Below, in pieces: positions 44,364 to 53,733 of a DNA stretch of 64,000 nucleotides (position 1 is its first letter; each line of letters starts with the position of its first letter). The notes beneath the pieces are model-generated. The model was not told where the DNA came from, did not search any database, and saw only the letters and a program-made list of their open reading frames with translations. The stretch spans positions 248,001 through 312,000 of the forward strand of contig NZ_CP019603.1 in NCBI RefSeq assembly GCF_001661675.2, in the 5' to 3' direction. A program made the position numbers and the translations under genes. The DNA is from Croceicoccus marinus. GTDB lineage: Bacteria; Pseudomonadota; Alphaproteobacteria; Sphingomonadales; Sphingomonadaceae.

Positions 44364-44569
44364 GCCGGGAGATCCTTTCAAGTGTTACGATACAGCCTTA
44401 GGTTCTCCGACGCATTTTGGAAGCCCTTCAGTCGTTTGGCTGTGCAATCCATCCGCATTGCCCCGCAACGACAATGCGATAAGCCATTAGCTGATCGATA
44501 CACCGGAACCTTCATCGCGCGCTCAGGTTGGATCTGAACCGGAAACCATTATTGCTTTGAGAATGCCTG

Positions 44570-45754
44570 ATGGCGAGCGAGACGCTGACCAACGAATTGC
44601 ATCGCCAACCGATCGGCTTTGCCGCAGTGCCGGGCCGCGCTTTGCGGATCGCGGTGATCGGGCATATCCGTTTCGCCGTCACCGAACCGTTCCCCGGCGG
44701 GATGGAGGCGCATTGCGCGTCGCTGTGCCGCGGATTGGCGCTGGCGGGGCACGATGCTGACCTGTATGCGGCAGGCGGAAGCCACGGCGTGGACAATGAT
44801 CGGGCCATCTGCGAGCGGCCCTATGAAGATGTGCTGCCATGGGCCGAATGGCGCGGGACGGTGCAGCTGGAGGATTACCAGCGCTCTGCTTTCGAGCGGG
44901 CCTGGCAAGCGGTCCTGCAAGGCGGATACGATGTCGTTCACAACAACACCCTGTTTCCCGACCTGATCGATTGGGCCGCGCGCGACGGCGTGCCGATGCT
45001 GACCTCGCAGCACGTCCCTCCCTTCGGCAAGATGCGCGAGGCGGTGCTGCGCGCGGCGGGCGATCCGCTGCGGCCGGTCACGGTGACATCGGCCAGCCAG
45101 TTGCCGCTGTGGTCCGAACGGCCCGCCAACATGCATGTGGTGCATAACGGCATCGATACGGAATTATGGCGGCCTGCGACCGACCGGCCCGCAGCAGACC
45201 GGCCCGCAACAGACGGACAGGCGCAGGGCCCTTATTTCTGGTCGGGCCGCATCACGCCCAACAAGGGGACCGCCATGGCATTGCAGGCCGCGCATCGCGC
45301 CGGCGTGGCCATGGATCTTGCCGGCACGATCGAGGACGAGAGCTATTACGCCCGTGAGGTCGAACCTCTGCTCGACGCCCGCCGCCGCTATGTCGGGCAT
45401 CTGTCGGGCGAGCGGCTGCGGCGGCAGACGGCCCATGCCCGGGCGCTGGTCGTGACGCCGGCATGGGACGAACCCTTCGGCCTTGTCGCGGCAGAGGCTT
45501 TGTCCTGTGACGTGCCGGTCATCGCGTTCGACCGCGGCGCGCTGCGCGAAGTGGTGGGACCGTGCGGCGTCATCGTCGCGGCGGGCGACGTGGACGGGCT
45601 GGCCGCGGCCCTACGTGCGCCTCCGTCCTTGGCCACGGGCATGGCGCGGGCGCGGGCGGAACGGAAATTCTCGCTCGCCGCCATGATCGGGGGATATGAA
45701 ACGCTCTATCGCTCGGCGATGGCGGCGGCGCGGGGGATGAAGGCGGTCGCATGA
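44570..45754 (+). CDS. GT4-family glycosyltransferase
   Basis: The 394-residue protein has the GT-B layout: an N-terminal Rossmann domain (RIAVIGHIRF, then EPFPGGMEAHCASL) and a C-terminal donor domain with GRITPNKGT and the EX7E motif EPFGLVAAEAL. A duplicated short unit lies in the linker (TDRPAADRPATD). It should transfer a sugar from a nucleotide donor in the cytosol. It overlaps the sulfotransferase gene by four bases and faces a convergent GT set, so a glycan is the likely product. Confidence 0.88.
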   Translation: MASETLTNELHRQPIGFAAVPGRALRIAVIGHIRFAVTEPFPGGMEAHCASLCRGLALAGHDADLYAAGGSHGVDNDRAICERPYEDVLPWAEWRGTVQLEDYQRSAFERAWQAVLQGGYDVVHNNTLFPDLIDWAARDGVPMLTSQHVPPFGKMREAVLRAAGDPLRPVTVTSASQLPLWSERPANMHVVHNGIDTELWRPATDRPAADRPATDGQAQGPYFWSGRITPNKGTAMALQAAHRAGVAMDLAGTIEDESYYAREVEPLLDARRRYVGHLSGERLRRQTAHARALVVTPAWDEPFGLVAAEALSCDVPVIAFDRGALREVVGPCGVIVAAGDVDGLAAALRAPPSLATGMARARAERKFSLAAMIGGYETLYRSAMAAARGMKAVA

Positions 45755-46554
45755 AGGGTCACCGCTATGTCTTCGTCGCCGGGTTGCACCGGTCGGGCAC
45801 CAGCCTTGTCGCGCGCCTGCTGGGCGAGCATCCGGACATTGCCGCGATCACGGACGCCCCCGTGCCCGAGAACGAAGGCTGCTATCTTCAGGGCGCCATT
45901 CCCCATACCGCCCGGCACGGCGTGCCCGGCCATTTCGCCACCGACCCGGACCAGCATCTGGTGGAGGGATGCGCATTGGACCGGCTGGAGACGCGGGTTC
46001 GGATGGAAGCGGACTGGTCGCGCTGGTTCGACTCGGCCCGGCCCTGGCGGGTCGAGAAATCGCCGGTGAACCTGACCCGTACCCGCCTATTGCAATCGCT
46101 GTTCCCGATGTCGCAATTCATCATCGTCACCCGCCACCCGGCCTTTACCGCCGAAGCGATGCGCAAATGGGTCGATGTCGAGGCCATCGGGTTCAGGGGC
46201 TATTGGCAAGGCGCCCACGATCTGGTCCTGGCCGATCTGGAATATCTGCATTGCGCGATGATCGTGCGCTATGAAGATCTGGTCGAACGGCCCCAGACGA
46301 TGCGCCGCGCGATGTTCGCCTTCCTCGACCTGCCGGTTTGCGAGAGTGCACGGCAGATCGCCAACGGCAATCGCCGCTATCTCGATTCCGCGCAGCGCAG
46401 CAGCGCCGCCTATTCGCGGCTCGGCTATGCGCCGGGTGCCTCGTGCGGGCCTCTGCTGCCGCGGGTGCGCCATCCGCTGCGCGCGATCGTCGAACGGGTG
46501 GAGGAGGTTCTTGCCAATACCGATTACGCGGAAGGCTGGCGCATGAGCGACTGA
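45751..46554 (+). CDS. PAPS-dependent sulfotransferase-like protein
   Basis: The 267-residue protein starts MKGHRYVFVAGLHRSGTSLV, where GLHRSGTS is the 5'-phosphosulfate-binding loop of Sulfotransfer_1/3 enzymes. A second site is suggested by QFIIVTRHPAFTAEAM (the 3'-phosphate region with arginine and serine-like positions). It probably sulfates a carbohydrate made by the neighbouring glycosyltransferases. Overlap by four bases with the GT4 gene implies coupled translation. The exact acceptor is unknown. Confidence 0.82.
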   Translation: MKGHRYVFVAGLHRSGTSLVARLLGEHPDIAAITDAPVPENEGCYLQGAIPHTARHGVPGHFATDPDQHLVEGCALDRLETRVRMEADWSRWFDSARPWRVEKSPVNLTRTRLLQSLFPMSQFIIVTRHPAFTAEAMRKWVDVEAIGFRGYWQGAHDLVLADLEYLHCAMIVRYEDLVERPQTMRRAMFAFLDLPVCESARQIANGNRRYLDSAQRSSAAYSRLGYAPGASCGPLLPRVRHPLRAIVERVEEVLANTDYAEGWRMSD

Positions 46555-46606
46555 AGTTCGGCCCGCGCGCGCTGGCCCCGCAAGGACCCGTCCGGCATGC
46601 GCAAGT

Positions 46607-47539
46607 CTACACCGCCGCGGTGTCCGCCAGGTCGGTTCTTGTCCCCACTTCGGCCTCCGCCTCCAACTGCTGCAGGACCGCGGCGCTGCTGGCATAGGGC
46701 TGGTGCTGCTGCTGACGTGTCAGCGCAAGATCGGCCTCTTGCGTAGGGCGGATGCGCTGCCAGCCCGAGGGGCCCGGTTCCGCCAGTCCCATCAGGCGAA
46801 ACGCCCGCAGCCAGTGCTGCATCGTCGGCTCGCCCCATTTGCTGCGGAAATATTCGGCGTTGCGGATCACGCTGTCGAGGTGGTGGACCGGCGGCATGTG
46901 ATGCGGGTGATATTGGTGATAGGCCCTGGCGCCGCGCAGCCAGAACAGGGGCACGCCCTGTTCGGCGCAGGTTCGGCCGAAATCGGTGTCTTCCCCGCCA
47001 TAGCCGCGATAACCCTCGTCGAAGCCGCCGACCGCGCGAAACAAAGCCGCGCTCATCGCGAAATTGAGCGACCAGAAACAGCGATAGTCGCGGCAGGGCG
47101 CGATTGGTCCCACCGGCGGACCGGGCCGTTCCGAATGGCGCACCGCCAGCCGGTCGAGCACCGCGAAATCCAGCGTTTCCAGCGGCGCGCCCGAAGGCAG
47201 ATAGCCGACTTCCCCCATCAGCAAGGCGTCGCTGTCCTGCAAGGCAGCGGCATAATCGCCCACCAGCTCCGGATGCGGAATGCAATCGACGTCGAGGAAG
47301 ACCAGCCATTCGCCCGCCGCTTCGGCCGCCGCGCGGTTGCGGGCCGCCGACAGGGACAGCCCCCCATCTTGCAGCATGATCTGGCGCACCGGAAATGCAG
47401 TTTCGGGCAGGTCGTAGGGCTGGTCCTGCAACACCGCGACGACCAGCTCGCCGGGCGGCATGCGGCTTTCGTTCAGCCCCCTGACCAGATTGCGCAAATG
47501 CCCCTCGCGCCCATGGGCGAGCGTGCAGACGGAAATCAT
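46607..47539 (-). CDS. GT2-family glycosyltransferase
   Basis: ATG 47539 gives 310 residues, overlapping the upstream gene stop by four bases (ATGA); a longer frame to 47800 runs into that gene. GT-A marks are AHGREGHLRNLVRGL, LSAARNRAAAEAAGEWLVFL with metal site DVDC, and a galactosyltransferase-like GGFDEGYRGYGGEDTDFG. It probably adds sugars to a lipid- or sugar-linked acceptor. It is the last gene of a three-gene minus-strand unit. Confidence 0.85.
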   Translation of the reverse strand: MISVCTLAHGREGHLRNLVRGLNESRMPPGELVVAVLQDQPYDLPETAFPVRQIMLQDGGLSLSAARNRAAAEAAGEWLVFLDVDCIPHPELVGDYAAALQDSDALLMGEVGYLPSGAPLETLDFAVLDRLAVRHSERPGPPVGPIAPCRDYRCFWSLNFAMSAALFRAVGGFDEGYRGYGGEDTDFGRTCAEQGVPLFWLRGARAYHQYHPHHMPPVHHLDSVIRNAEYFRSKWGEPTMQHWLRAFRLMGLAEPGPSGWQRIRPTQEADLALTRQQQHQPYASSAAVLQQLEAEAEVGTRTDLADTAAV

Positions 47540-48681
47540 GCGGCAAAATCCTTGTCGGTTGCTTCGATGGGCGCCGCGCCTTCCCATAATTCGCGGGCGA
47601 GTGCGTCGATCCGGCGTGCGGCGAGCGGTGCGGCATCGCCGCCCACCAGCGTGCGCCCCTTGCCCGGATCGGCCTGCCGTGCCCGGTCCCACAGACGCGC
47701 CCAGCCCGCCGCATCGGAAGGCCAGGTCGGCTGCGAAGCGCACAGGCCCGCGGCGGCCAGCGCCTCGGCCTTGCGTTCCTGTTCGGCGAAATAACGCCAT
47801 TCAGGAATGGCGATCCACGGCTTGCCGGTCTGCATCACCTGGTGGACGGTGGTGTTGCCGCAGCTCGACACGATGCGGTCGGCGGCGGCGATATGATCCT
47901 GCGGATTATCGACCCAACCGCGCAGTTCCAGATTGCCGGGCGGCGTTTCGTGCCATTCGCTGAAGGTGCCGCCGATCACGATCCAGTGCGTATCGGGCTC
48001 CGCCCGAGCGCCCAGCGTCAGCGGAGCGGTCGGCGTGCCCTGCCCTCCCCCGCCAGCGATCACCACCACCAGTTCGCGCCCTTCGGGAGCGCGGATCCGG
48101 CTGCGCGCGTCGGGATCGGGGTTTAGCAGGTCGATGCCGAGGCCGGGCGCATGGATCGTCTTCGCCCTCAGCGCTTCGGGCCTGCCGGGCTGTTCCAGCA
48201 TTGGGTGATAGGGCGCCAGCAAGGCCGCCGCCCCGTCATAGCTGGCGCGGTGGGCCGGGTCGTCGCGGTCGCCGTGCTGCAGCACAGCGATATGCGGCAC
48301 CGATGCGATGCGGCACAGCTGGCCGATTTCCGCCGAGACGTCGGTGATGAAAAGCGCTGGCCGCGCCCTTGCGAACCAGCCCGTCAGCGTCGCCACCGCG
48401 TCCGAGATCGCATGCCATCCCAGCGGCGCGCAATGCAGCGTGTCGGGCGTCGGCATGGCGGCAAGGCGCGGTGCCTCACGCTCCTGCGTTTCGAACAGCG
48501 AGGGGATCGTCACCACATCGATGCCGGATTGCAATTCGGGGAAAATATCGGCGCGCGCGTAGAATAAGGTGACCGGGCGATATTGCACCAGCGCGTTGGC
48601 CAGCGCCGCGCATCGCTCGGCATGGCCGCGCCCCTGGTGGTGCACGAAAATGCCGACGGGGCGGCTGTCATGCTGCGACAT
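47536..48681 (-). CDS. MurG/UGT-like GT-B glycosyltransferase
   Basis: ATG 48681 (MSQHDSRPVGIFVHHQGRGH) gives 381 residues. The N-terminal motif GRGHAERCAALANALV and the C-terminal IVSSCGNTTVHQVMQTGKPW, then IPEWRYFAEQERKAEALAAA, match GT28/MurG-like donor sites. It should act at the cytosolic side of the inner membrane. It overlaps the sucrose-phosphate-synthase-like gene by 14 bases and the GT2 gene by four. Substrates unknown. Confidence 0.8.
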   Translation of the reverse strand: MSQHDSRPVGIFVHHQGRGHAERCAALANALVQYRPVTLFYARADIFPELQSGIDVVTIPSLFETQEREAPRLAAMPTPDTLHCAPLGWHAISDAVATLTGWFARARPALFITDVSAEIGQLCRIASVPHIAVLQHGDRDDPAHRASYDGAAALLAPYHPMLEQPGRPEALRAKTIHAPGLGIDLLNPDPDARSRIRAPEGRELVVVIAGGGGQGTPTAPLTLGARAEPDTHWIVIGGTFSEWHETPPGNLELRGWVDNPQDHIAAADRIVSSCGNTTVHQVMQTGKPWIAIPEWRYFAEQERKAEALAAAGLCASQPTWPSDAAGWARLWDRARQADPGKGRTLVGGDAAPLAARRIDALARELWEGAAPIEATDKDFAA

Positions 48682-50734
48682 CGGCGGCCTCCCTGGGGCG
48701 GGAACGTCTCTCGTGCCATAGCAGCCCTTCCAGCACCCCTGCCGCGTGCGAGCGGCGAGAGGTGTAGACATGGGTGAGCCCGGCCACGCCGCGCAGTTCC
48801 TCATGATGGTTCGCGACAAGCACCGCGCGTTCCGATCCCGCCAGCATATCGACATCGTTGCCGCTGTCGCCCGCCGCCACGATGCTGCCCTGCGGCAGGC
48901 CAAGCGCGGCGGCGACATGCGCCAGCGCGGCATGCTTGCCGGCCCGCGCGGGCAATATGTCGAGCAGCCGGTCATGGCTGAGGATGGCCTTCGCCTCGAT
49001 CCCCAGCGCGTCAAGCCGTGACCGGACCTTGGCAAGCACCCCGGGATCGTCGGCGAAGAAGCTGCATTTGAAGCGCCGCTGTTCGATCGCGGCTTGCGGG
49101 ACCAGGCCGGGAATGTCCGCCAGCGCAGCCAGCACGGCCTGCGCGTTCCAGCCATCGTCCAGCGCGGCGGCATAGTCGCGGTCGAGCACGAAGCCGCGTT
49201 TCGTGCGCCAGTAAATCTCGGACCCGACCGAGGCGATCAGCACGCGCGGCACCGGCATGTCCCATTCGCGCAGCAAGCGGCGCGCTTCCACGAAGGAGCG
49301 CCCGGTCGCGACCCCGAAGCCGACTTGCGCCCGCTTGCGCGACAGGAAGGCCGACAGCCTGCGCGCGCCGGTGCGGCACCCGGTCAGCGTATTGTCGATG
49401 TCGCTGATCAGCATGCGCGCTGGCCGAGGCATGCGCTCGCTCGCCGCGCCCGCCGCGATGTCCTGCGCGATCGACAGGAAGCCATTGGCATAGTCGGTCC
49501 AGTTCATGCCGCCGATATTGGTCAACGCATTGCTGGAACAGCGCTGCCACAGCACCTCGTCGTCCAGCATGCGCAGCATCGCCTGCTGCATGTCGGCAGG
49601 GTCGAGCGGGTTCACCAGCAGCCCATGCTCAAGCTCGGCGACGATGTCGCTGGGGCCGCCGTTGCAGGTGGCGACGACCGGCAGGCCGTGCGACGCCGCC
49701 TCTATCAGCGTCAGCCCATAGGGTTCGATCAGCGCCGGGTTGAAGAACATGCCCCTGCTGCGCCGCGCCAGCGCGTACATCGCGGCGACATGGCGGTTGT
49801 CGTGCCGCGAGGGCCAGGCCGCCACGCCGTGCAGATCGTGCCGGTCGATCGCGTCGACCAGGTCGAGCAGCACGTCGCGCTGCTCCTCCTCGCCCTGTTT
49901 CATCCCTGTGCGCAGGCCGGGAAGGATCACCAGATTGGCGCGCGAAGACAATTCGGGACTGGACCCGAACGCCTCGACCAGGCGGACGAGGTTCTTCTTC
50001 CGGACCGGCCTTGCGATGGCCAGGATCATCGGGCGTCCGGGATCGCGCAGAAACGGTTCGATCAGCTTTTCGGCGCGCTGCAAATCGCCGGCAGGCACAT
50101 TGCCGGCCTCGACACCCGGGCGCAGGCGGTGGATCCGGTCGAAGCGGGCGGAGGGATAGGCAGGCAGCTGCCGCTCGCACTCATCTCGCGAGGATGCGAT
50201 GATGGCGTCCGCCGCCGCGATGGCGCGGTCCTCCTCCCGCAGCCTGGCGGCCAGCGCGGGGCTGCTTTCCATCATCTGCGCCTTGTCGTGCGCCAGCGAA
50301 TGGGCAGTATAGATGAACGGGATGCCCAGCTCGTCCCGCACCTGCCGCGCAACATCGGCGGCATCGGCGAAATGGGCGTGGATGATGTCGGGCAGCCGGT
50401 CCGCACCGCGCAGATGTTCGATCAATGCGCGGGTGAAGGCGGCACGGTCGCGCGCCAGCCTTTCCTTGGCCAGATAGCGCCGGTCGCCGCTGTCGATGCG
50501 GATGATGTCGCTCTTGGCCGAAAGCGTCTCGCGAGGCTGTGCGTGGATGCGGCCCAGCGCAGGATCGTCGAACAGGCGGGTCGCGATATCGGCACGCTCA
50601 ACCCGCGGATCGCGCGCCAGCGCCGCCATCGCGCCCAGTATATAGGCAATATGTCCGCCCGTATCCTCGGTCAGGCCATAACGAACCGGCGGAGCACGCA
50701 GGCATCCACCAAGGGCAATCGCAAGAATCTGCAT
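48668..50734 (-). CDS. Two-domain sucrose-phosphate synthase/phosphatase-like enzyme
   Basis: The 688-residue protein joins a GT4 glycosyltransferase (EDTGGHIAYILGAM, a TAHSLAHDKAQMM acceptor-site helix, EPYGLTLIEAASHGLP) to a C-terminal HAD-type phosphatase (motif I SDIDNTLTG, motif IV GDSGNDVDML). This is the plan of bacterial bifunctional sucrose-phosphate synthases, which make sucrose 6-phosphate from UDP-glucose and fructose 6-phosphate and dephosphorylate it. Mannosylfructose-phosphate synthase is a close alternative. The product could be an osmolyte or a glycan primer. Confidence 0.82.
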   Translation of the reverse strand: MQILAIALGGCLRAPPVRYGLTEDTGGHIAYILGAMAALARDPRVERADIATRLFDDPALGRIHAQPRETLSAKSDIIRIDSGDRRYLAKERLARDRAAFTRALIEHLRGADRLPDIIHAHFADAADVARQVRDELGIPFIYTAHSLAHDKAQMMESSPALAARLREEDRAIAAADAIIASSRDECERQLPAYPSARFDRIHRLRPGVEAGNVPAGDLQRAEKLIEPFLRDPGRPMILAIARPVRKKNLVRLVEAFGSSPELSSRANLVILPGLRTGMKQGEEEQRDVLLDLVDAIDRHDLHGVAAWPSRHDNRHVAAMYALARRSRGMFFNPALIEPYGLTLIEAASHGLPVVATCNGGPSDIVAELEHGLLVNPLDPADMQQAMLRMLDDEVLWQRCSSNALTNIGGMNWTDYANGFLSIAQDIAAGAASERMPRPARMLISDIDNTLTGCRTGARRLSAFLSRKRAQVGFGVATGRSFVEARRLLREWDMPVPRVLIASVGSEIYWRTKRGFVLDRDYAAALDDGWNAQAVLAALADIPGLVPQAAIEQRRFKCSFFADDPGVLAKVRSRLDALGIEAKAILSHDRLLDILPARAGKHAALAHVAAALGLPQGSIVAAGDSGNDVDMLAGSERAVLVANHHEELRGVAGLTHVYTSRRSHAAGVLEGLLWHERRSRPREAADVAA

Positions 50735-50917
50735 AAGTCGGGCACTCTTAAGGTTAACCCGAGTTTAATGTTTGCAGAGGGCGGCAGGTTCCGGGATTTA
50801 TGTTATTCGTCCGGAATCGATGATCCTGCCATTGGATTTACTGGATAAATCACCGCGCATTGCCCGAAAGGCCACGAAGCTTCCCCGGCTTCTTACCCCC
50901 ACATGGCGTACACGCCG

Positions 50918-51367
50918 CTAGGCGTCCCGCCGGCGCAAGCCGACTGCCCCGCTGCACCACAGGGCTGCCCAGATCAGGACCGGTTGCAGCAGCATGCGGG
51001 GGCCATGATACGCCCATCCCAATCCGCGGTCGGGCTGCGCCATATCCATCAGCATGTGCTGGATATTGGCTGGCCAGACGCACAGCGCATAGGCGGCCAG
51101 CCCCCACCCCGCCGCTTGTCGCAGCCGCGCCGACCATGGCTGCGTCAACCCCGCCGCGCCTGCCAGTTCGGCAAGGCCGGTCAGCGCGATCATCAGCGGT
51201 GCATGGGGCACCCAGCCGGGCGTGATGCCAAGGAATGGCGCGGGCATGGCAAGGTGAAGCACACCCGCCGCCGCATAGAGCATGGCCAGAAGCCATCTGA
51301 CGACACGCCGGGGCGTCCCGGAATCGGACCCCGGCACGGCGATCGGGAAATGGCGATTTACCGGCAT
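50918..51367 (-). CDS. DoxX-like small membrane protein
   Basis: ATG 51367 follows AAAGGGA and gives 149 residues with four hydrophobic segments (VVRWLLAMLYAAAGVLHLAM, MIALTGLAELAGAAGL, AAGWGLAAYALCVWP, GPRMLLQPVLIWAALW). The pattern G-x-x-H near the first helix and the G/A-rich third suit the DoxX-like or DUF4267 group. It is an integral membrane protein of unknown function. The arginine-rich start (SGTPRRVVR) and tail (GLRRRDA) suggest in-facing ends. Confidence 0.7.
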   Translation of the reverse strand: MPVNRHFPIAVPGSDSGTPRRVVRWLLAMLYAAAGVLHLAMPAPFLGITPGWVPHAPLMIALTGLAELAGAAGLTQPWSARLRQAAGWGLAAYALCVWPANIQHMLMDMAQPDRGLGWAYHGPRMLLQPVLIWAALWCSGAVGLRRRDA

Positions 51368-51565
51368 GGAATCCCTTTTCCCGTGGCAATCCGGCCTTGT
51401 CGGACTGTCGCCGCCAGACTGGCAGGACCGCCGGTAGGGATCCACCTGCCGTTCCGATGCGTCAAGGGGCAGCGCGGCATGACCGGCACTTACTTGGCGA
51501 CACCTGCCGAACCATACCAATTATCGGAAAAGCGCCGGTTCGGCGCGCACCGATCGCCGGGGGAA

Positions 51566-52351
51566 CTAGCCGCTGATCAGCGCCGAAACCGACCCGATCC
51601 CGTCGAAGCGCGCCTCGACCGACTGGCGCAGCTTCACGTCATGCACGCCGGTGATCGCGCCCGACGATACCCACCCGGGCGCCTGCGCCATCAAGCCGCG
51701 TTCGGACAGATTGCCAAGCAGGAAGCGCACAGCTCCGAACGGACCGTCCAGCATCGTGGCGGTGCTTGCCTTGCCGGCGGTCTCGCCATCGATGATCGTC
51801 TCGACCGCTATGTCGTTGATCGCGTCCCATCTGTCGCGCGGAACCGGGGCGCCCAACACCAGGCCGGCATTATTGCCGTGATCGGTCACGGTGACGCAAG
51901 GCCCGTCCTCGTTGATGCCGGGATAGGGCGAGGATGCGATCTCGATCGCGATACGCACTTCCTCGACCCAGTCATAGGTCTCGGCGTCGGTCGTCGGCAC
52001 GGCGGCCCCTTCGGGCACGCGGATCCGGATCGCGAACTCGGCCTCGGCCGCGGCGAAGCCATCGGCAAAGACCGGCATGGCGAGCGGGCTGCCCACCTGC
52101 TCGAAGATGGTGTCGGCGAAGATCGGGCCGATCAGGCGGTTGGCGCCCAGCGCCTCGTCGCGCGGCGGCGGGATCTTGCCCACCTTCCATCCGCCCACCG
52201 CGCGGTCCCACAGGCGCAGCGCGATATCCTGCACCTCATAGGCTTCGGCAAGCGTCCGGGGCCTTTCGCCCGGATAGTCCGGCAAGGCGCTGCCTTCGCT
52301 GCGCGCGGTCACGAATGCTTGCGCGATGCGCTGTGCGGCCTGGCTGTCCAT
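51566..52351 (-). CDS. 2-keto-4-pentenoate hydratase/FAH-family enzyme
   Basis: The 261-residue protein follows the hydratase (MhpD-like) line of the fumarylacetoacetate hydrolase superfamily: YEVQDIALRLWDRAVGGWKV, GPIFADTIFE, AEAEFAIRIR with the metal-binding Glu pair, an EEVRIAIEIASSPYPG strand, and the later NNAGLVLGAPV. It would act on a 2-keto acid in the cytosol. An ACCGGT operator lies 33 bases upstream in the promoter shared with the divergent LacI gene, so it is probably part of the uronate regulon, but the substrate is not proved. The gap 51368-51565 is empty. Confidence 0.75.
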   Translation of the reverse strand: MDSQAAQRIAQAFVTARSEGSALPDYPGERPRTLAEAYEVQDIALRLWDRAVGGWKVGKIPPPRDEALGANRLIGPIFADTIFEQVGSPLAMPVFADGFAAAEAEFAIRIRVPEGAAVPTTDAETYDWVEEVRIAIEIASSPYPGINEDGPCVTVTDHGNNAGLVLGAPVPRDRWDAINDIAVETIIDGETAGKASTATMLDGPFGAVRFLLGNLSERGLMAQAPGWVSSGAITGVHDVKLRQSVEARFDGIGSVSALISG

Positions 52352-52383
52352 GGTCCCCTCGTCAATGTCGTTTTACAATTAGG

Positions 52384-52396
52384 AAACCGGTGTCAT
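52384..52396 (-). promoter_or_regulatory. LacI-type operator 1 (hydratase/lacI divergent promoter)
   Basis: AAACCGGTGTCAT reads ATGACACCGGTTT on the minus strand, the same core as the three other copies (TGACACCGGTTACC). It sits between the divergent hydratase and LacI-family genes, so it likely gives both autoregulation and control of the hydratase. Confidence 0.65.
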
Positions 52397-52538
52397 AGTG
52401 GACCGTACCGGGAAAGCAAGTGCTTCCGGGACTGGACGGGCCGGTACGGGGCCGCTGGGGAGAGTGATGCGCCAAAGCTTACCGACCCGGCGACTTCGCG
52501 CTATGGCCGGCAGGATGACGGGGTTAGCGGAGAATGGG

Positions 52539-53570
52539 ATGGGCACTGAGAAACGCGGCGAACGGCAGCCGACGATCAACGATGTCGCACGCGTCGCGGG
52601 GGTTTCCAAGAAGACGGTCAGCCGGGTCATCAATCGCTCGCCCCTGCTGAAGGACGATACGCGCTCGAAGGTCGAACAGGTCATCGCCGATCTGGGCTAT
52701 GTGCCCAATCCGCAGGCGCGCGCGCTGGCGCTGCGCCGCAATTTCCTGCTGGGCCTGCTGCACGACAATCCCAATGCGCAGACGGTGCTGAACTTCCAGG
52801 AAGGCGTGCTCGACGCGATCCGCGACACCAATTTCGCGCTGGTCGTCCGGCCGGTGAACCGCCATTCGCCGGACATGCTCGACGACATCCGCGACTTCCT
52901 GGAAAAGCAGCGGCTCTACGGCGTGTTCATCCTGCCCCCGATTTCCGAGAACGAGGAGCTGGCCGCGCTGTGCCGCGAGCTGGACTGCGCCTATGTCCGC
53001 ATGGGGTCGACCCAGCTCGACAGCCCGCAATATCTGGTCGAATCGAACGACCGCGAAATCGTGGCGAGCGCGATCGACCATCTTGTCGAGATGGGCCACC
53101 GCCGCATCGGCCTGATCGAGGGACCAGAGGGCTTCCGCTCCGCCTATGAGCGGCGCGAGGGGTTCCTCGACGGCATTCGCAGGCACGGCCTGGAATACCG
53201 GGCGCAGTGGCATGCGCCGGGGCAATATACGTTCGATTCCGGCATCGACGCCGCCGACCGCATTCTTGGCGAAGCCGACCGGCCGACCGCGATCTTCGTC
53301 TCGAACGACGAGATGGCCGCGGCGGCGATGCACGTCGCGCGCGGCAAGGGGCTGCTGGTGCCCGAGGACCTGTCCATCATCGGCTTCGACGACAGTCCCA
53401 TCGCCTCGCACATATGGCCGCCGCTGACCACGGTGCGCTGGCCGATCCGCGAGATGGCAAGCGTCGCCGCGCACAAGCTGATCGATTCGGTCGATGCCGA
53501 CAAGCTGCCGTCGCGCCTGCCCTCCACACTGATCCGCCGTTCCTCGGTCGCCCCGCCGCGAATGAAATGA
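52539..53570 (+). CDS. LacI-family transcriptional regulator of the pectin/uronate locus
   Basis: ATG 52539 (MGTEKRGERQPTINDVARVA) gives 343 residues; longer starts at 52398 and 52515 run back to or past the operator region without a better binding site. The LacI helix-turn-helix and hinge are clear (TINDVARVAGVSKKTVSRVI, then YVPNPQARALALRR), followed by a periplasmic-binding-protein-like effector domain ending LPSTLIRRSSVAPP. Four ACCGGT-centred palindromes occur at this locus. By position it should respond to a uronate or 2-keto-3-deoxygluconate-type inducer. Confidence 0.88.
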   Translation: MGTEKRGERQPTINDVARVAGVSKKTVSRVINRSPLLKDDTRSKVEQVIADLGYVPNPQARALALRRNFLLGLLHDNPNAQTVLNFQEGVLDAIRDTNFALVVRPVNRHSPDMLDDIRDFLEKQRLYGVFILPPISENEELAALCRELDCAYVRMGSTQLDSPQYLVESNDREIVASAIDHLVEMGHRRIGLIEGPEGFRSAYERREGFLDGIRRHGLEYRAQWHAPGQYTFDSGIDAADRILGEADRPTAIFVSNDEMAAAAMHVARGKGLLVPEDLSIIGFDDSPIASHIWPPLTTVRWPIREMASVAAHKLIDSVDADKLPSRLPSTLIRRSSVAPPRMK

Positions 53571-53620
53571 TCGTCGCAGGACGGTTGATATACCCCCCTC
53601 TTATCGTCTATCGAGGTTTT

Positions 53621-53634
53621 TGACACCGGTTACC
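53621..53634 (+). promoter_or_regulatory. LacI-type operator 2 (isomerase operon promoter)
   Basis: TGACACCGGTTACC lies 100 bases upstream of the RpiB-family gene and just after the LacI gene. It is an exact match to operators 3 and 4, so the isomerase-SDR-kinase operon is likely under the same repressor. Confidence 0.7.
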
Positions 53635-53733
53635 TAATCCCTCGGCACTCATGCTGCGGAGCCGGTCCTGATTATTATTATTGGCTCGGGCACAGGACAA
53701 TCCACTCGGGCATAGCCAGTGAGCGAGGATGTT

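Noticed and set aside
49094..50848. A 584-codon plus-strand frame over the SPS/SPP-like gene
   Set aside because: Antisense shadow of a gene with strong GT4 and HAD motifs.
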